A stretch of 64,000 nt of DNA from Vogesella sp. LIG4. Lineage in GTDB: Bacteria; Pseudomonadota; Gammaproteobacteria; Burkholderiales; Chromobacteriaceae. Location of the stretch: contig NZ_LT607802.1 of NCBI RefSeq assembly GCF_900090205.1, forward strand, positions 3,165,970 through 3,229,969, in the 5' to 3' direction. A model generated the notes under the pieces. It had not been told where the DNA came from. It worked only from the letters and a program-made list of their open reading frames with translations, and made no database searches. Shown piece by piece: positions 47,869-57,368 of this stretch; position 1 is the first letter of the stretch, and each line of letters begins with the position of its first letter. The position numbers were made by a program, and so were the translations under genes.

Positions 47869-48582
47869 ATGCGCAAGCAGCACAGCAAGGGGAGGCCGCT
47901 GCGGCTGACTGCCGAACTGGTCGCCCGGGTCGAGCGGCTGGAGCCGGACCCCGGGCCGGAGCCCGGCACCAGCGAGCATAGCGATGCCGAATTCACCGCC
48001 TGGGCGCAGGCGCTGCTGGACGAGCAGCCAGCAGGCGAGCTGTGGGTGTTCGCCTACGGCTCGCTGATCTGGAGCCCGGAGTTCGCGTTTGAGGAAAGCC
48101 GGCGCGCCATTGCCCATGGCTGGCACCGCGCCTTCTGCTTCCGGCTCACCCGCTGGCGCGGCACCCGGGAACTGCCGGCGCTGATGCTGGCGCTGGATCG
48201 CGGTGGCAGCTGCAGCGGCGTGGCCTACCGGCTGCCCGCCGGCGACCGGGCAGGGCAAGTGGCGCAGCTGCTGCGCCGCGAGGTGGATGCCAAGCCGGCC
48301 ACCAATGTTCCGCGCTGGTTGCAGGTACGCACCAGCGCAGGGCTGGTGCGTGCGCTGGCCTTCGTGGCGGCGCCGTACGGGCTGGCCTATGCCGGCAGGC
48401 TGCCGCTACCCCAGGTGGCCCGCGTGCTGGCGCGCGCAGCCGGCCACTGGGGCTCGGCCGCGCAGTACCTGTTCAATACCGTTACCGCGCTGGAGCAGCA
48501 CGGCATCCACGACCGGAATCTGCATGCCATCCAGCGCATGGTGGCGGCGGAAATCGCGGCCCTGCCTGCGCGGCACGATTGA
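47869..48582 (+). CDS. chaC: ChaC-family gamma-glutamylcyclotransferase
   Basis: 237-residue enzyme expected to split glutathione into 5-oxoproline and Cys-Gly. The substrate loop LWVFAYGSLIWSPEF is the ChaC signature. RAFCFRLTRWRGTRELPALMLALDRGGSCSGVAYRL and the LLRREVDAK block with the catalytic acid follow. It starts 24 bp after the DUF4242 gene, on the same strand, probably cotranscribed. Confidence 0.9.
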   Translation: MRKQHSKGRPLRLTAELVARVERLEPDPGPEPGTSEHSDAEFTAWAQALLDEQPAGELWVFAYGSLIWSPEFAFEESRRAIAHGWHRAFCFRLTRWRGTRELPALMLALDRGGSCSGVAYRLPAGDRAGQVAQLLRREVDAKPATNVPRWLQVRTSAGLVRALAFVAAPYGLAYAGRLPLPQVARVLARAAGHWGSAAQYLFNTVTALEQHGIHDRNLHAIQRMVAAEIAALPARHD

Positions 48583-48702
48583 GCGCGCCATCCACATGTT
48601 TTTATCAAATGCGGCAGGTTTAGCGCGCTGGCATCGCTGCACTATAGTTAAGCCCGGACATCAGCCCATGCCGTGAGGCAGCCGCCAGGGAAGGAGAGCC
48701 GA

Positions 48703-51700
48703 TTGAAAGCCGCCACCCGTTCGATTGTCAGTGCCGTGGGGACCATCAGCATCGATGAGCAGGGCCAGATCCGCTCCTTCGATGCGGTGTCGGAGCGCAT
48801 CTTCGGCTACAGCCAGCAGCAGGTACTGGGGCAGAACGTGGCGCTGCTGATGCCGCAGCCCTACTGCCGGGAGCACGACGGCTACCTGGCGCGCTACCTG
48901 CGCGAGGGCGGGCCGCGGGTGATAGGCCAGGGGCGGGAGGTGCTGGGCCGCCACCGCGACGGCCACGACTTTCCAATGTGGCTGGCGGTAAACGAGGTAC
49001 GGCTGGGCAGCGAGCGGGTGTTCGTCGGCTGCATCGTGGAGCTTACCGAGCAGAAAAGCATCGAATCCGACCTGGCGCGCAGCCTGGAAACCACGCGCGC
49101 CATCCTGGATACCGCCATCAACCCCATCATCACCATTGATGCCCACGGCCGTATCGGCTCGTTCAACCCGGCGGCGGAGCGGCTGTTCGGCTACACCAGC
49201 AGCGAAGTGCTGGGGCAGAACGTGAAGATCATCATGCCGCAGCCCTATCACTCGGCGCACGACGGCTACCTGTCGCGCTACCTGCGCGAGGGCAACCCGC
49301 ACATCATCGGCAAGGGCCGCGAGGTGATGGGGCGCAAGAAGGACGGCGCCACTTTTCCGATGCACCTGTCGGTGGGCGAGATGGACGTGGCCGGCGAGCC
49401 GATGTTCGTCGGCATCATCGTCGACATCACCGAGCGCAAGGCGGCGGAGCTGGAGCTGGCGCGCAGCCTGGAAACCACCCGCGCCATCCTGGCCACCGCC
49501 ATCAGCCCCATCATCACCATCGACGCCGTCGGCCAGGTGTGCTCGTTCAACCCGGCGGCGGAAAAACTGTTCGGCTACGCCAGCAGCGAAGTGTTGGGGC
49601 AGAACGTGAAGATCATCATGCCGGAGCCCTACCGCAGCGAGCACGACGACTACCTGTCACGGTATCTGCGCGAGGCCAGCCCGCACATCATCGGCAAGGG
49701 CCGCGAGGTGGTTGGCCGCAAGAAGGACGGCTCCACCTTTCCGATGCACCTGTCGGTGGGGCAGATGGACGTGGCCGGCGAGCCGATGTTCGTCGGCATC
49801 ATCGTGGACATTACCGAGCGCAAGGCGGCCGAGGCCGAGCTGCTGCAGCACCGCGACCGGCTGGCGGAGATGGTGGCCGGCGCCACCGCCGAACTCAAGC
49901 AGGCCAAGGAGGATGCCGAGGCCGGCGCGCGCGCCAAATCGGCGTTTCTTGCCAATATGAGCCACGAGATACGCACGCCGATGAACGCCATCATCGGTTT
50001 TGCCGAGGTTGTGCTGCAGGACGCCGCGCTGAGCGACGGCACCCGCGGCCACGTCGGCACCATCCTGCGCGCCTCGCGCTCGCTGCTGGGCATCATCAAC
50101 GACGTGCTGGACATCTCCAAGCTGGAAAGCAACAAGTTCGAGCTGGAAGAAGTGCCGTTCCACCTGCCAAGGCTGCTGACCGACCTGCAGCAGATCGTGG
50201 AGCAGCAGGTGGCGGAGAAGGGGCTGCAGTTTCACTGCTACCTGGCCGACGAAGTGCCCAAGCGCGTGGTGGGCGACCCCACGCGGCTGCGCCAGGTGCT
50301 GCTCAACCTCATCGGCAATGCCATCAAGTTCACCGAGCGCGGCGAGGTGGTGCTGCGGGTGGTCTGCGACGAGCAGCCGGGCTTCCTGCACTTCGCCATC
50401 CGCGACACCGGCATAGGCATGACCGATCAGCAGCTGGCCAAGGTGTTCGAAGCCTTTACCCAGGCCGACATCAGCACCACCCGCCACTTCGGCGGCACCG
50501 GCCTTGGCACGGCCATCAGCAAGCAGCTGGTGGAGCAGATGCACGGCAGCATCTGGGCGCAAAGCGTGTGGAAGCAGGGTTCCACCTTCCACTTTACTGC
50601 CAGCCTGCCCTTGGCCGCACCGGAGCAGCGCTGCATCAATGAAAGCGAAACCCTGGTGGAGGACTACCGCTCGCCGCGCAGCTTCAACGTATTGCTGGCC
50701 GAGGACATCGATACCAATGCCTCGCTGGTGACGCTGCGGCTCACCCAGCAGGGCCACCACGTGGACTGGGCGCGCAATGGCCGCGAAGCGGTGCAGGCGG
50801 TGCTGCGAGGCGGCTACGACCTGGTGCTGATGGACGTGATGATGCCGGAGATGGACGGGCTGGAAGCCACGCGCCGCATCCGCGCACACGAGGCGCAGGC
50901 CGGCAGCCGCAGCAGGCTGCCCATCATCGCGCTGACCGCCAGCGTGATGCGCGAGGATCACAAGCGCTGCCTTGAAGCCGGCATGACGCGGGTGGAAAAC
51001 AAGCCCATCGACTTCAACGCCATGCTGCGTGCCATGGAGCAGTCGGTGCCGAACAGCGCCGGCCAGTACCGCACGCCGCCGCAGGAGCAGCTGCTCACGC
51101 CCACCGCCGCCGGCCACGACCTGGCTGCGGTGGATCAGGTGGCGGACGTGCACAAGGCGCTATCCATCTGGCAGGACCGCCAGATCTACCGCGAGGCGCT
51201 GCAGCTGTTCGCCGCCGACCAGCCGCAGGACATGGCGCAGCTGCACGCCGCGCTCACCGCCGCGCCGCCGGATCTGCACGCGGCCTACCGCCTGCTGCAT
51301 TCGCTCAAGGGCAGTGCCGGCAACCTGTACCTGAGCCGCGTCGCCCGCTTGGCGGTGGCGCTGGATGCCCAGGTCAAGACCATGCTGCAGGCCGGCGGCG
51401 GCGTCAGCGGTTTCGACCACGTGCTGCTGGCCGAACTGGATCTGGCAATGAAGCAGGCGCTGGCGGCCATAGCCAGCCTGAACACGCCGGCTGCCGTGGC
51501 GCCGCCGCCGCTGCCGGACAGTCTGGACATTGCGCACATCAGTCAGCTGCTGCTCGACCTGGAGCGGCAGCTGTCGCTGCTCAACCCGGACACGGTGGAG
51601 CCGGTGCTCAACAGCCTGGGCTGCCACCTGCCAGCCGAGCAGCTGGCGCCACTATGGCATTCACTGCAGGCATTCGATTTCGACGGCGTGCGCACGCAGA

Positions 51701-51738
51701 TGCGGCGCCTGTGCAATGAGCTGGGGCTGTCGATATGA
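48703..51738 (+). CDS. hybrid sensor kinase with three tandem FixL-like PAS domains, receiver and Hpt
   Basis: About 1011-residue soluble kinase. A strong AAGGAG lies 6 nt before TTG 48703, so I prefer TTG over GTG 48673. Three PAS units repeat at exactly 384 bp. Each keeps the FixL haem-ligand position (HDGY/HDDY; His codons at 48874, 49258 and 49642) and the Arg 20 residues later (GQGR, GKGR, GKGR), matching His200 and Arg220 of Bradyrhizobium FixL. PAS2 and PAS3 are almost identical. Next come H-box [20 protein letters not shown], ATPase [15 protein letters not shown], a receiver (LVLMDVMMPEMDGLEA) and an Hpt (LLHSLKGSAGNLYL). It overlaps the HD-GYP gene by 4 bp. Probable oxygen or NO sensor. 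Confidence 0.9.
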   Translation: MKAATRSIVSAVGTISIDEQGQIRSFDAVSERIFGYSQQQVLGQNVALLMPQPYCREHDGYLARYLREGGPRVIGQGREVLGRHRDGHDFPMWLAVNEVRLGSERVFVGCIVELTEQKSIESDLARSLETTRAILDTAINPIITIDAHGRIGSFNPAAERLFGYTSSEVLGQNVKIIMPQPYHSAHDGYLSRYLREGNPHIIGKGREVMGRKKDGATFPMHLSVGEMDVAGEPMFVGIIVDITERKAAELELARSLETTRAILATAISPIITIDAVGQVCSFNPAAEKLFGYASSEVLGQNVKIIMPEPYRSEHDDYLSRYLREASPHIIGKGREVVGRKKDGSTFPMHLSVGQMDVAGEPMFVGIIVDITERKAAEAELLQHRDRLAEMVAGATAELKQAKEDAEAGARAKSAFLANMSHEIRTPMNAIIGFAEVVLQDAALSDGTRGHVGTILRASRSLLGIINDVLDISKLESNKFELEEVPFHLPRLLTDLQQIVEQQVAEKGLQFHCYLADEVPKRVVGDPTRLRQVLLNLIGNAIKFTERGEVVLRVVCDEQPGFLHFAIRDTGIGMTDQQLAKVFEAFTQADISTTRHFGGTGLGTAISKQLVEQMHGSIWAQSVWKQGSTFHFTASLPLAAPEQRCINESETLVEDYRSPRSFNVLLAEDIDTNASLVTLRLTQQGHHVDWARNGREAVQAVLRGGYDLVLMDVMMPEMDGLEATRRIRAHEAQAGSRSRLPIIALTASVMREDHKRCLEAGMTRVENKPIDFNAMLRAMEQSVPNSAGQYRTPPQEQLLTPTAAGHDLAAVDQVADVHKALSIWQDRQIYREALQLFAADQPQDMAQLHAALTAAPPDLHAAYRLLHSLKGSAGNLYLSRVARLAVALDAQVKTMLQAGGGVSGFDHVLLAELDLAMKQALAAIASLNTPAAVAPPPLPDSLDIAHISQLLLDLERQLSLLNPDTVEPVLNSLGCHLPAEQLAPLWHSLQAFDFDGVRTQMRRLCNELGLSI

Positions 51739-52772
51739 AAAAGATACTGGTTGTGGACGACGAGCCGAACAATCTGCAGCTGTTGCGCCAGGTGCTGCGC
51801 GAGCATTACCAGCTGTGCTTCGCCACCGACGGTGAAACGGCGCTGGCGGCGGCGGAACAGCAGCGCCCGGACATGGTGCTGCTGGACATCATGATGCCGG
51901 GCATGGACGGCTACGAGGTGTGCCGGCGGCTGAAGCGCAATGCCGCCATCGGCCACATCCCGGTGATCTTCATCACCGCCATGAGCGAAAGCGAGGACGA
52001 GGCGCGCGGTTTCGACGCCGGCGGTGTGGACTACATCCAGAAGCCGGTTTCCGCACCGGTGGTGCTACGCCGGGTGCAGACGCACCTGTCGCTGGTGCGC
52101 GCCCGCTCACTGGAAGACAGCCAGCGCGAAACCATCTACATGATGGGCATGGCCGGCCACTACAACGATATCGACACCGGCATGCACATCTGGCGCATGG
52201 CGGCCTACTGCAGCTACCTGGCACGGCTGGCCGGCTGGCCGGAGGACGAAGTGGAGCGCATCGAGCTGGCCGCGCCGATGCACGACACCGGCAAGATAGG
52301 CATACCGGACCGCATCCTAAAAGCGCCGCGCCAGCTGAACGATGCCGAGTGGCAAATCATGAAGACCCACTCCCGGATCGGCTACGACATCCTGTGCCGC
52401 GGCCATTCGCCGCTGTTCGCGCTGGCGGCACAGATCGCCCTCAGCCACCACGAGCGCTGGGACGGCAGCGGCTACCCGCAGGGGCTGGCCGGTGCGGCTA
52501 TTCCCGAATGCGGCCGCATCGTGGCGCTGGCCGACGTGTTCGACGCGCTCACCACCAAACGGCCGTACAAGCAGCCGTGGAGCATAGAAACCGCCGCTGC
52601 CGAGATTGCCCTCGGCGATGGCCGCCACTTCGACCCGCAGCTGGTGGCGCTGTTCAGCGCCAATCTGGACGGCTTTGCCGCCATCAAGCACGACTGGGAC
52701 ATCAAGGAAGCCGAGTTGCAAGCGCCCGGCCTGAACATGCTGCGGCTGCACGAACAGCAGGCGATGGGCTAG
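51735..52772 (+). CDS. HD-GYP response regulator (cyclic-di-GMP phosphodiesterase, RpfG-like)
   Basis: 345-residue protein. The receiver domain (KKILVVDDEPNNLQLL, MVLLDIMMPGMDGYEV, phospho-Asp near 54) is joined to an HD-GYP domain. The latter has the metal motif APMHDTGKIGIPD near 185, the HHERWDGSGYP signature near 238 and the ALADVFDALTTKRPYK block. It should hydrolyse cyclic-di-GMP under control of phosphorylation. The ATG overlaps the stop of the triple-PAS hybrid kinase, so the kinase Hpt very probably phosphorylates it. Confidence 0.95.
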   Translation: MKKILVVDDEPNNLQLLRQVLREHYQLCFATDGETALAAAEQQRPDMVLLDIMMPGMDGYEVCRRLKRNAAIGHIPVIFITAMSESEDEARGFDAGGVDYIQKPVSAPVVLRRVQTHLSLVRARSLEDSQRETIYMMGMAGHYNDIDTGMHIWRMAAYCSYLARLAGWPEDEVERIELAAPMHDTGKIGIPDRILKAPRQLNDAEWQIMKTHSRIGYDILCRGHSPLFALAAQIALSHHERWDGSGYPQGLAGAAIPECGRIVALADVFDALTTKRPYKQPWSIETAAAEIALGDGRHFDPQLVALFSANLDGFAAIKHDWDIKEAELQAPGLNMLRLHEQQAMG

Positions 52773-52801
52773 GGCGCCGGCCTGGCTGCCGCATCAGCGC
52801 A

Positions 52802-53665
52802 TCACCTCATTACCTCATCACACAGCGCCACCAGCCTTGCGGCCAACGCCTTCACCCGCTGGTGCGGCTCCGGCCGGCAGTGCAGTACCAGCTCCAGCGG
52901 CGGCAGCGCGGCAAAGCCTTGCGTCTCGTCCAGCCGCACGTGGCCGGCGCCGGCCAGGCGCGCCGGCAGCAGGCTCACCCCCAGGCCGCTGGCCACCGCC
53001 GAGCGCAGGCTGGCCAGGCTGGCGCTGCTGTAGCTGATGCGCCAGCGCCGGCCGCAGCTTTCCAGCGCATGGATCATTTCGTCGCGATACAGCCCCCCCA
53101 CCGGAAACACTACCAGCGGCAGCGGGTCCTGCTGCCAGCAGGGGTGTGCCTGGCTGTCCAGCCAGGCCAGCGGCTCCGGCCAGGCGCCGGTGCCCAGGGT
53201 GTGGCCCTGGCGCTGCTTGATCAGCACCAGGTCGTAGCTGCCGGCGCAGAACTGCTGCCATAGCGTGTTGCTCAGCCCGCTGGCCACTTCCAGCCGCAGT
53301 GCCGGGTTGTCGCGGGCAAAGCCGGCCAGCAGCGGGGTGAGCAGGTCGGCGGCGAAGTCTTCCGGCACGCCGAGGTGGATTTCGCCTTGCGCCTGGTTGT
53401 CGCGCATGTCGGCTACCGCTTCCTCCATCAGCGTCAGCAGTTTGCGTGCGTGCACCAGCAGGCAGGCGCCGCTTTCCGTGGTCACCACGTAGCGGCCGCT
53501 GCGGTCCAGCAGCTCGCAGCCCAGGAGTTCTTCCAGCCGGCGCAGATGCTGGCTGACGGTGGACTGGCTCAGGTGTACGCGGTCGCCGGCACGGGTAAAG
53601 CTGCCGCTTTCCACCACCGCCACAAAGCTCTTCAGCAATACCGGGTCCAGCAGCAGGTTTGTCAT
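52802..53665 (-). CDS. LysR-family transcriptional regulator
   Basis: 287-residue regulator. Helix-turn-helix LLKSFVAVVESGSFTRAGDRVHLSQSTVSQHLRRLEELLG, then the effector domain (EIHLGVPEDFAADLLTPLLAGF). ATG 53665 is preferred over an in-frame GTG at 53677. It is divergent from the CynX-like transporter gene across 248 bp and is the likely regulator of it. Carries the word at its 3' end (52838-52847). Confidence 0.9.
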   Translation of the reverse strand: MTNLLLDPVLLKSFVAVVESGSFTRAGDRVHLSQSTVSQHLRRLEELLGCELLDRSGRYVVTTESGACLLVHARKLLTLMEEAVADMRDNQAQGEIHLGVPEDFAADLLTPLLAGFARDNPALRLEVASGLSNTLWQQFCAGSYDLVLIKQRQGHTLGTGAWPEPLAWLDSQAHPCWQQDPLPLVVFPVGGLYRDEMIHALESCGRRWRISYSSASLASLRSAVASGLGVSLLPARLAGAGHVRLDETQGFAALPPLELVLHCRPEPHQRVKALAARLVALCDEVMR

Positions 53666-53790
53666 TGCGTTTTCCACTAGTGGCTAGTTGAACATTTAAT
53701 TTCTCAATTCTATATCCGCTCCCTAGACTGGGGAACAGATAAACGGGTGCCTCGAAAAGCACCGGTTTCCAAGCAAGACAAGGCGCGAAT

Positions 53791-53838
53791 GAAAAACTCC
53801 GACGCCGCATAGGGTTGCTATGTCAGGAGGAGTTTTTC
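53791..53838. repeat. long inverted repeat in the 5' region of the CynX-like gene
   Basis: GAAAAACTCC (53791-53800) and GGAGTTTTTC (53829-53838) are a perfect 10-bp inverted repeat. An inner CATAG/CTATG pair (about 53808-53822) extends the hairpin. Its place between the divergent LysR and CynX-like genes, 76 bp before the CynX start, suggests either a leader element or an end of a lost mobile element. Confidence 0.45.
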
Positions 53839-53913
53839 GTGAGCAACGCAGTATCACAACGAAAGCGGGCGTTTTTCGAGGTGCCCGAACAACACCGCAC
53901 CCTGGAGCAGCAA

Positions 53914-55155
53914 ATGACATCGAGCCCACGCCATCTGGCGCAACAAGCAGACGCAGCAAGCAGGAGCGGCAGTATCAGCCACAGCCGCGTGCCGCTGACG
54001 GAGGCCTTGCTGCTGCTGGCGCTGATCGCGCTCAATCTGCGCCCGTTCCTGACTTCGGTGGGGCCGGTGCTGGAGCTGCTGCGTGCCGATACCGGGCTTG
54101 GCTACCGCGCCGCCTCGGTGCTGACCGCCTTGCCCTTCGTGCTGATGGGCGTGCTGGCCTTTGCCGGTGCACGCCTGGCCGGTGGCATCGGCGAGCGCCG
54201 CACCATTGCCGTGGCGCTGCTGTTGCTGGCTGCCGGCTGCGCCGCGCGCTGGTGGGTGCAGGGCGGTAGCGGGCTGATTGCCAGTGCCGGGCTGGCCGGC
54301 GCCGGCGTGGCCGCCATCCAGGCGCTGATGCCCGGCGTGGCCAAGCGGCTGCTGCCGCAGCATGTCGGCCTGGCCATGGGGGTGTATTCCGCGGCGCTGG
54401 TGGGCGGTGGCGCGCTGGGCGCCATGGGCAGCCCTTGGCTGGCGCAGCAGGGCGGCTGGCGGCTGGCGCTGGCGGCATGGCTGCTGCCGGCATTGCTGGC
54501 GCTGCTGCTGTGGCTGCATCGCGCCGAGCAGGCGCCGCAGCAGCACAACTACTGGCAGGGCAGCCTGCTGCCCTTTGCGCGCAACCGCCGCGCCTGGCTG
54601 CTGGCGCTGTATTTCGGCTTCACCAACAGCGGCTATTCCAGCTTGGTGGCCTGGTTGCCATCGTTCTACCGCGAAGCCGGGCTGCCCACGCAGACTGCGG
54701 CCAACCTGCTGGCGGTGCTGGCAGTGTTGCAGGCGCTGGCGGCGCTGGCGTTCCCGCTGCTGTCGCGCCGCCATGGCGATCACCGTTACTGGCTGTGGCT
54801 GGCGCTGGCTTGCCAGGCGGCGGGGCTGGCCGGGCTGGCGTGGGCGCCGCTGGCGGCACCGTGGTGCTGGGTAATGCTGGCCGGCGTTGGGCTGGGTGGG
54901 TTCTTTTCGCTGTGCCTGCTGCTGGTGCTGGAGCATCTGCCGGATGCCGGCAGTGCCGGCCGGCTGGCCGCCTTCGTGCAGGGCTGCGGCTTTCTGCTTA
55001 CCGCCGCCGGCCCCTGGCTGATGGGCTGGTGGAAGGAGCGCGGCGGCCAGTTCAGCGGCGGCTGGCAGTGGCAGCTGGGCATCGTGCTGGCGATGCTGCT
55101 GCTGACGGCAAGGTTTTCTCCGGCCAGCTACCCGCGAGCCATGCGCGGTCTGTAG
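53914..55155 (+). CDS. CynX/NimT-family MFS transporter
   Basis: 413-residue membrane protein with about 12 helices, starting MTSSPRHLAQQADAASRSG before the first helix (LLLLALIALNLRPFLTSVGP). ALNLRPFLTSVGPVL and LPFVLMGVLAF are typical of the cyanate/nitroimidazole (CynX/NimT) branch. The ATG 53914 has GGAG 6 nt upstream. An in-frame opening from 53815 would add a charged leader that is not transporter-like and contains the inverted repeat. Substrate unknown. Confidence 0.85.
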   Translation: MTSSPRHLAQQADAASRSGSISHSRVPLTEALLLLALIALNLRPFLTSVGPVLELLRADTGLGYRAASVLTALPFVLMGVLAFAGARLAGGIGERRTIAVALLLLAAGCAARWWVQGGSGLIASAGLAGAGVAAIQALMPGVAKRLLPQHVGLAMGVYSAALVGGGALGAMGSPWLAQQGGWRLALAAWLLPALLALLLWLHRAEQAPQQHNYWQGSLLPFARNRRAWLLALYFGFTNSGYSSLVAWLPSFYREAGLPTQTAANLLAVLAVLQALAALAFPLLSRRHGDHRYWLWLALACQAAGLAGLAWAPLAAPWCWVMLAGVGLGGFFSLCLLLVLEHLPDAGSAGRLAAFVQGCGFLLTAAGPWLMGWWKERGGQFSGGWQWQLGIVLAMLLLTARFSPASYPRAMRGL

Positions 55156-55246
55156 GCCGGATTAAAGCGGCAGCCATGCTGCCGGGGACAGGTCGGCAAT
55201 AACAGGACAAGCCGACCGCTACATAGTAGACAGAGGAGATTGCACC

Positions 55247-56014
55247 ATGAAGAAACTCACCCTGGCCATCATGCTGGCCTGCGCCGCCGGTACGGTGGCA
55301 GCCAAGGACTGGAAAGTCATCCGCTTTGGCGTCAACGCCAGCTATGCGCCGTTCGAATCGCGCTCGCCCAGCGGGCAGCTGATCGGCTTCGACATCGACC
55401 TGGGCAATGCGCTGTGCGCAAAACTGAAGGCGCGCTGCGTGTGGGTGGAAAACGCCTGGGACGGCATCATCCCGGGGCTGCAGGCCAAGAAGTTCGACGC
55501 CATCCTGTCGTCGATGGCGGTAACCGACAAGCGCCTGCAGCAGATCTCGTTTACCGAGAAGATCTACAACGTGCCGCCGCGGCTGGTGGCCAAGAAGGGC
55601 AGCACCCTGCTGCCGACCATCGAACAGCTGCGCGGCAAGCGCATCGGCGTGGAGCAGGGCTCCACCTCCGAAGCCTACGCCAAGGCCTACTGGGAGCCGC
55701 AGGGCGTTACCGTCAGCTCCTACCAGACCCAGGACCAGGTGTACCAGGACCTGACCTCCGGCCGGGTGGATGCGGCGTTCCAGTCGTCGGTGCAGGCCGA
55801 CATCGGCTTTCTCAAGACCGCTGCCGGGCGTGACTACGCCTTTGCCGGCGGCGGCGTGAGCGATGCCAAAATCCTGGGCGTGGGGGCCGCCATCGGCCTG
55901 CGCAAGGACGACGGCGACCTGGCGCAGCTGTTGAACCGCGCGCTGAACGAACTGCACAAGGACGGCACCTACCAGCGCATTTCCCAGAAATATTTCTCCT
56001 TCGACATCTACTAA
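55247..56014 (+). CDS. HisJ/ArgT-family amino-acid ABC substrate-binding protein
   Basis: 255-residue periplasmic protein. Signal peptide MKKLTLAIMLACAAGTVAA, then the family core VIRFGVNASYAPFESRSPSGQLIGFDIDLGNALCAKL and NAWDGIIPGLQAKKFDAILSSMAVTDKR. These are usual in lysine/arginine/ornithine and opine binders. GAGGAG precedes the ATG. No permease or ATPase is encoded next to it. It is followed after 67 bp by an amidohydrolase, suggesting catabolic context. Confidence 0.93.
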   Translation: MKKLTLAIMLACAAGTVAAKDWKVIRFGVNASYAPFESRSPSGQLIGFDIDLGNALCAKLKARCVWVENAWDGIIPGLQAKKFDAILSSMAVTDKRLQQISFTEKIYNVPPRLVAKKGSTLLPTIEQLRGKRIGVEQGSTSEAYAKAYWEPQGVTVSSYQTQDQVYQDLTSGRVDAAFQSSVQADIGFLKTAAGRDYAFAGGGVSDAKILGVGAAIGLRKDDGDLAQLLNRALNELHKDGTYQRISQKYFSFDIY

Positions 56015-56081
56015 GCTGCCACCGGCGGTGCGGCCAACCTTTTCCGCTTGCACCGCCGGCAACAACAGGAGCAACAGCGAC

Positions 56082-57290
56082 ATGCATCAATCCATCTGGC
56101 TGCGCAATGTGCGCCCCTACGGCGGCGCGGCCGAAGACATCGAAATCGTGAACGGCCGCATCGGCCAGCGGCGTGCCGCGCAGAACGGCCCGCTGGCCGG
56201 CGGCGACATCGACGGCGGCGGGCGGCTGCTCACCCTGCCGCTGGTGGACGCGCACACCCACCTCGACAAGACGCTGTGGAGCCTGCCCTGGCACTCGCAC
56301 ACTGCCGGCGACAGCCTGCAGTCGCTGATCGACAACGAGCGGCGCATCCTGCGCGAAACCAGCGTGCCGATCGCCGTGCGCGCCGGCGCGTTGCTGGAAC
56401 ACTGCATCGCCCGCGGCACCCAGTTGCTGCGCTGCCACGTGGATGCCGACCCGGCGCTGGGCTGGGAGCACATCGAGGCCACGCTGCAGCTGCGCGAGCG
56501 CTATGCCGACCTGATCGACATCGAATTCGTGACCTTCCCGCAGGGCGGGCTGACCATTCGCCCCGGCGCGCTGCAGCTGATGCGCCAGGCGGTGGAGGCC
56601 GGCATGGAGGTAGTGGGCGGGCTGGACCCATGCGGCATCGACAAGGACCCGATTGCCCACCTGACGCAGATTTTCGAGCTGGCGCGCGAGTACGGCCGCG
56701 GCGTGGACATCCACCTGCACGACGGCGGCGAGCTGGGGCTGTGGCAGGTGGCGCGCATCTGCGACTTCACCGAGCGCTACCAGCGCCAGGGCAAGGTAGT
56801 CATCAGTCACGGCTTCTGCCTGGGCATGCGCCCGTGGGACGAGGTGGCACCGTTGGCCGCACGGCTGGCGGCAAACGGCATCTCCATCGCCACCACCGCG
56901 CCGGGCGAAGTGGAAGCACCGCCGTTCGATGCGCTCAGCGCCGCCGGCGTCAACATCTGCCTGGGTAACGACGGCATCCGCGATGCCTGGTCGCCGCTGG
57001 GCAACGGCGACATGCTGGAGCGGGTGATGCTGCAGGCCTACCGCTTCTATGTGCGCACCGATGCCGGCCTGCAGGCCGCCTTCGATGCCGGCAGCGTCAA
57101 CGGCGCCCGGGCGATGGGCCGCAGCGACTTCGGCCTGGAGGCGGGGCAGCGTGCCAGCTTCCTGCTGTTCGATGCCGAGACCCTGGGCGAGGCCATCGTG
57201 ATGCGCCCGCCGGATCGCACGGTGATCCGCGACGGCAGGGTGATCGCCCGCGGCGGCAAGCTGCTGGAAAGCCGCCTGCCTGGCGCGTAA
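56082..57290 (+). CDS. cytosine-deaminase-like amidohydrolase
   Basis: 402-residue metal-dependent hydrolase. Motifs are LVDAHTHLDKT (metal His pair), the DIHLHDGGELG His, VISHGFCLGM and the catalytic Asp in LGNDGIRDAWSPLG. The LDKTLW and NDGIRD features place it in the CodA/atrazine-type branch acting on cyclic amidines or amides. Start ATG 56082 has AGGAG 10 nt upstream. One copy of the repeated word lies in the gap before it (56029-56038) and one inside (56852-56861). It sits between two binding-protein genes, so its substrate is probably an imported nitrogen compound. Confidence 0.85.
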   Translation: MHQSIWLRNVRPYGGAAEDIEIVNGRIGQRRAAQNGPLAGGDIDGGGRLLTLPLVDAHTHLDKTLWSLPWHSHTAGDSLQSLIDNERRILRETSVPIAVRAGALLEHCIARGTQLLRCHVDADPALGWEHIEATLQLRERYADLIDIEFVTFPQGGLTIRPGALQLMRQAVEAGMEVVGGLDPCGIDKDPIAHLTQIFELAREYGRGVDIHLHDGGELGLWQVARICDFTERYQRQGKVVISHGFCLGMRPWDEVAPLAARLAANGISIATTAPGEVEAPPFDALSAAGVNICLGNDGIRDAWSPLGNGDMLERVMLQAYRFYVRTDAGLQAAFDAGSVNGARAMGRSDFGLEAGQRASFLLFDAETLGEAIVMRPPDRTVIRDGRVIARGGKLLESRLPGA

Positions 57291-57368
57291 CAACACCGAT
57301 TTTCGTCGTAGCAGCAAGCAAACGGCCGGTGAGCCGTGCAGCAATTTTGTCGTCACATGGAGAAATAC

